A DNA stretch of 64,000 nt from an uncultured Erythrobacter sp. (GTDB lineage: Bacteria; Pseudomonadota; Alphaproteobacteria; Sphingomonadales; Sphingomonadaceae): assembly GCF_947497915.1 (NCBI RefSeq), contig NZ_CANMIJ010000002.1, forward strand, positions 682,001-746,000. The letters run 5' to 3'. Positions 61,965-64,000 of the stretch are shown piece by piece. Position numbers and translations under genes: made by a program. Positions within the stretch are counted from its first letter, which is position 1; every line of letters begins with the position of its first letter. Under the pieces are notes generated by a model. That model was not told the DNA's origin. It saw nothing but the letters and a program-made list of their open reading frames with translations, and ran no database searches.

Positions 61965-63459
61965 GGCTCGCGCCCCCTCAAATTACGATGATTCCGAATC
62001 TGGCGGGTTGGTAGCGCGTGGGCGGCAGGGCGACAACGCCGAGCCGCTGTCGATCACCGAGATTTCACAGGCGTTGAAACGCACGGTGGAGGATCGGTTC
62101 GGCCATGTGCGGCTGCGCGGCGAATTGTCCGGGGTGAAACGTGCGGCTTCCGGGCACCTGTATTGCGCGCTCAAAGACGACAAAGCCGTGCTCGACGGGG
62201 TGATGTGGCGCGGCAATACAAACCGGATGGCGTTCGTGCCCGAAGACGGGCTGGAGGTGATCGCAACCGGCAAATTGACCACATATCCGGGCCGTTCAAA
62301 ATACCAGATTGTGATCGATAGCCTTGAACTCGCGGGCGAGGGCGCTTTGCTCGCTTTGCTGGAGAAAACGCGCGCTCGGTTGGAGGCCGAGGGCCTGTTT
62401 TCGCGTGAGCGCAAACGCGCTTTGCCGTATCTCCCGCGAACTATCGGTGTTGTCACTTCGCCAACCGGATCGGTTATCCGCGATATCCTTCACCGGCTGG
62501 CGGATCGTTTCCCAAGCCATGTCGTGGTGTGGCCTGTCCTTGTGCAAGGCCAAGGGGCCGCTGATCAGGTTTCTGCTGCAATTCGGGGTTTTTCAGACCT
62601 TCCGCAGGGCGGTGCGGTGGCACGGCCCGATGTCGTGATCGTCGCACGAGGCGGCGGATCGATTGAGGATCTGTGGAGCTTTAATGAGGAATCGGTGGTT
62701 CGCGCCATCGGGGAATGTACCATTCCGGTGATTTCCGCCGTTGGGCATGAGACCGATACAACGCTGGCAGATTACGCGGCAGACCGGCGCGCGCCAACGC
62801 CAACGGCGGCGGCTGAAATGGCCGTTCCTGTGCGCGCGGACCTTGATGCGACGCTGGCTGATTTTGCCGCGCGTCAACGCCGCGCTGTTTATCGGCCAGT
62901 TGAGCTGGGGCGCGAACGGCTGGAGGCGCGCGTGCGCCGCCTGCCGAAGCCGGAACAGGTGCTTCAGGCACAATCGCAGCGATTGGACGAAGTATCTGAG
63001 CGATTAAGGCGCGGTTTGATGGATCGCGCAGGGCAGGGACGCGAACGTCTTGCGGGAGTGGCCTCGCGATTGTCGCCAAACGCGCTGAAACGTGCCCATG
63101 GCGATGCCAAGAGGCGGCTTGATAGTGCGCGGCTCGTTCCTGCCTTGGTTGAGCGCCCGATTGCGAGCAAACGCGATGCGCTCGCATCGTTGGCGCGGCT
63201 CGCGGAGCAACTGCACCCTGAAAAGCCGCTGGACCGCGGCTATGCCATTGTTCGCGATGCCGCGGGCAAGGCGCTCACCTCCAAAGCGCAGGCGGAGCGT
63301 GAGGCTGCGCTTAAGCTCCAATTCAAAGACGATGTGCTTGAAGTAGCCACAGGCGCCTCGGCGGTGTCAGCACCCGCGCCGCCGCCCAAGCCAAAGCGCG
63401 CGGCGAAACCTAAGCCGACAAGCGGAACCCCGCCGCGCCAGAACGATTTGTTTGACTGA
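61963..63459 (+). CDS. xseA: exodeoxyribonuclease VII large subunit
   Basis: 498 residues. N-terminal OB domain ([25 protein letters not shown]), catalytic core with [22 protein letters not shown] and [25 protein letters not shown], a coiled-coil region (about 300-400) and a Pro/Lys-rich C-terminal tail. With the small subunit it degrades single-stranded DNA. It is divergent from purD, sharing the CATG; AAGGA at 61952-61956, inside purD, is its ribosome binding site. The small subunit xseB is not next to it. Confidence 0.95.
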   Translation: MARAPSNYDDSESGGLVARGRQGDNAEPLSITEISQALKRTVEDRFGHVRLRGELSGVKRAASGHLYCALKDDKAVLDGVMWRGNTNRMAFVPEDGLEVIATGKLTTYPGRSKYQIVIDSLELAGEGALLALLEKTRARLEAEGLFSRERKRALPYLPRTIGVVTSPTGSVIRDILHRLADRFPSHVVVWPVLVQGQGAADQVSAAIRGFSDLPQGGAVARPDVVIVARGGGSIEDLWSFNEESVVRAIGECTIPVISAVGHETDTTLADYAADRRAPTPTAAAEMAVPVRADLDATLADFAARQRRAVYRPVELGRERLEARVRRLPKPEQVLQAQSQRLDEVSERLRRGLMDRAGQGRERLAGVASRLSPNALKRAHGDAKRRLDSARLVPALVERPIASKRDALASLARLAEQLHPEKPLDRGYAIVRDAAGKALTSKAQAEREAALKLQFKDDVLEVATGASAVSAPAPPPKPKRAAKPKPTSGTPPRQNDLFD

Positions 63460-63482
63460 ACCAGCAATGATAGAGCGAACCT

Positions 63483-63686
63483 ATGTTGATGTCCTCCGGC
63501 AATAAAGCCGCAAAACTCCATTACGGCCCCTCCGCTTTCCGCGTCTTGCGGCCCGGCCAACACGTGTTCTGCGCGGTATCGGGTGAGGTCATTCCTCTCG
63601 AAGAATTGCGCTATTGGAGTGCGGAGCACCAAGAGGCGTATGCCACGCCTGAACTCGCGACGCGCCGCCTGCTCGGCCAAGGGTGA
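63483..63686 (+). CDS. DUF2093 family protein
   Basis: 67 residues. KAAKLHYGPSAFRVLRPGQHVFCAVSGEVIPLEELRYWSAEHQEAYATPELA matches the alphaproteobacterial DUF2093 family. Function is unknown. The lone Cys is within HVFCAVSGE. It follows xseA by 23 bp and precedes the M23-type gene by 5 bp, so the three probably share a transcript. Confidence 0.85.
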   Translation: MLMSSGNKAAKLHYGPSAFRVLRPGQHVFCAVSGEVIPLEELRYWSAEHQEAYATPELATRRLLGQG

Positions 63687-63691
63687 GACCC

Positions 63692-64000
63692 ATGGCAATA
63701 GGCTGGATTACACTGGCGCTGACCTGCGCCGTCACTGGCTGCGCGCCGGGTGAAGCCGAAGTCGCGGCGAAGAAAACGCCTGTTGCGGTTCAATCCAAGC
63801 TCGCGCCCGGCGATGTCATCACCATTCCGCATCCGCGCCCGGCGCCTGACTTCAAATATCAGGGCGAATTGACCCAAGGCGGCTGGATCAGAGGATCGGT
63901 TCCTTCCGGCACAGTAAGCGCAACTTTGGGCGATCAACAATTGGCATTCGAGCGGAGAGACTTGGAGTTTTTCGCTGCATTTGACCGCGATAGCCCATCT
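63692..64000 (+). CDS. M23-type metallopeptidase lipoprotein (3' end outside window)
   Basis: 103 codons are visible, from an ATG at 63692. The start MAIGWITLALTCAVTGCAPGEAEV is a lipoprotein signal with lipobox VTGC. The following GELTQGGWIRGSVPSGTVSATL and FFAAFDRDS resemble the N-terminal non-catalytic part of M23 peptidases in related genomes, but the catalytic domain lies beyond the window, so this is an inference. Confidence 0.6.
   Translation, partial: MAIGWITLALTCAVTGCAPGEAEVAAKKTPVAVQSKLAPGDVITIPHPRPAPDFKYQGELTQGGWIRGSVPSGTVSATLGDQQLAFERRDLEFFAAFDRDSPS

Noticed and set aside
63558..63569. AACACGTGTT near 63561 as a parS site
   Set aside because: Palindromic, but its arms differ from parS at most positions outside the CACGTG core.
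1..64000. tRNA, rRNA, CRISPR, insertion sequences or prophage
   Set aside because: No TpsiC-type GGTTCGAAT with flanking stems, no regular spacer repeats, and no transposase or integrase motif was seen by eye on either strand; a covariance search would be needed to be certain for tRNA.

Overview
This window looks like chromosome of an alphaproteobacterium of the order Sphingomonadales, most like Erythrobacter or Altererythrobacter. The indications are the protein sequences, about 58-60 percent GC by eye, dense ATGA-overlapping operons, and families common in that group (UrcA, PopZ/DUF2497, DUF1491, DUF2093, DUF6489-like, PQQ-dependent sorbosone-type dehydrogenase). I see no prophage, insertion sequence, CRISPR array, tRNA or rRNA gene. 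Almost all of the window is ordinary chromosome.

The first 21 kb look like the replication-origin region. Read leftward from about 14.1 kb come hemE, hemJ, rho, a BLUF photosensor, a small DUF protein, mnmE, mnmG, rsmG, parA and parB. Read rightward come ppsR (DUF299), maf, aroE, coaE, dnaQ, hpf, ptsN, a thioesterase, a DUF1491 gene and a SleB-type hydrolase. Genes on the two sides point away from the 327-bp hemE-ppsR gap. That gap holds a 21-bp A/T-only run and degenerate DnaA-box-like sequences, and its position matches the Caulobacter and Rickettsia origins. Three parS-like palindromes lie in the rsmG-mnmG-mnmE stretch. A PopZ-like pole organiser is encoded 12 kb to the right of the gap.

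From 21 to 44.7 kb the gene content is mixed housekeeping. It includes exonuclease III, ErpA, a CBS protein, a ferredoxin and S9 peptidase pair, a TolC operon behind a palindromic operator, fumarase, a LytS/LytTR two-component pair, UrcA, ribosomal proteins L13 and S9, heme A synthase with CutA, a MerC protein behind a Zur-like box, a fused ThiS-ThiG, an acyl-CoA synthetase, gamma-glutamyltransferase and PyrD.

From 44.7 to 49.7 kb lie three related AraC-type regulators around a DUF885 lipoprotein peptidase. They are preceded by an orphan intrinsic terminator that may end a small RNA. From 49.7 to 57.3 kb is a complete SUF iron-sulfur operon: an Rrf2 regulator with its own 25-bp operator, sufB, sufC, sufD, sufS, sufT and sufA. 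Four uncharacterised genes are interleaved, almost all translationally coupled. The right end has an internally duplicated acidic protein, a lipoprotein, an EI24-type membrane protein, adenosine kinase, purD and xseA with overlapping divergent start codons, a DUF2093 protein and the start of an M23-type peptidase lipoprotein.
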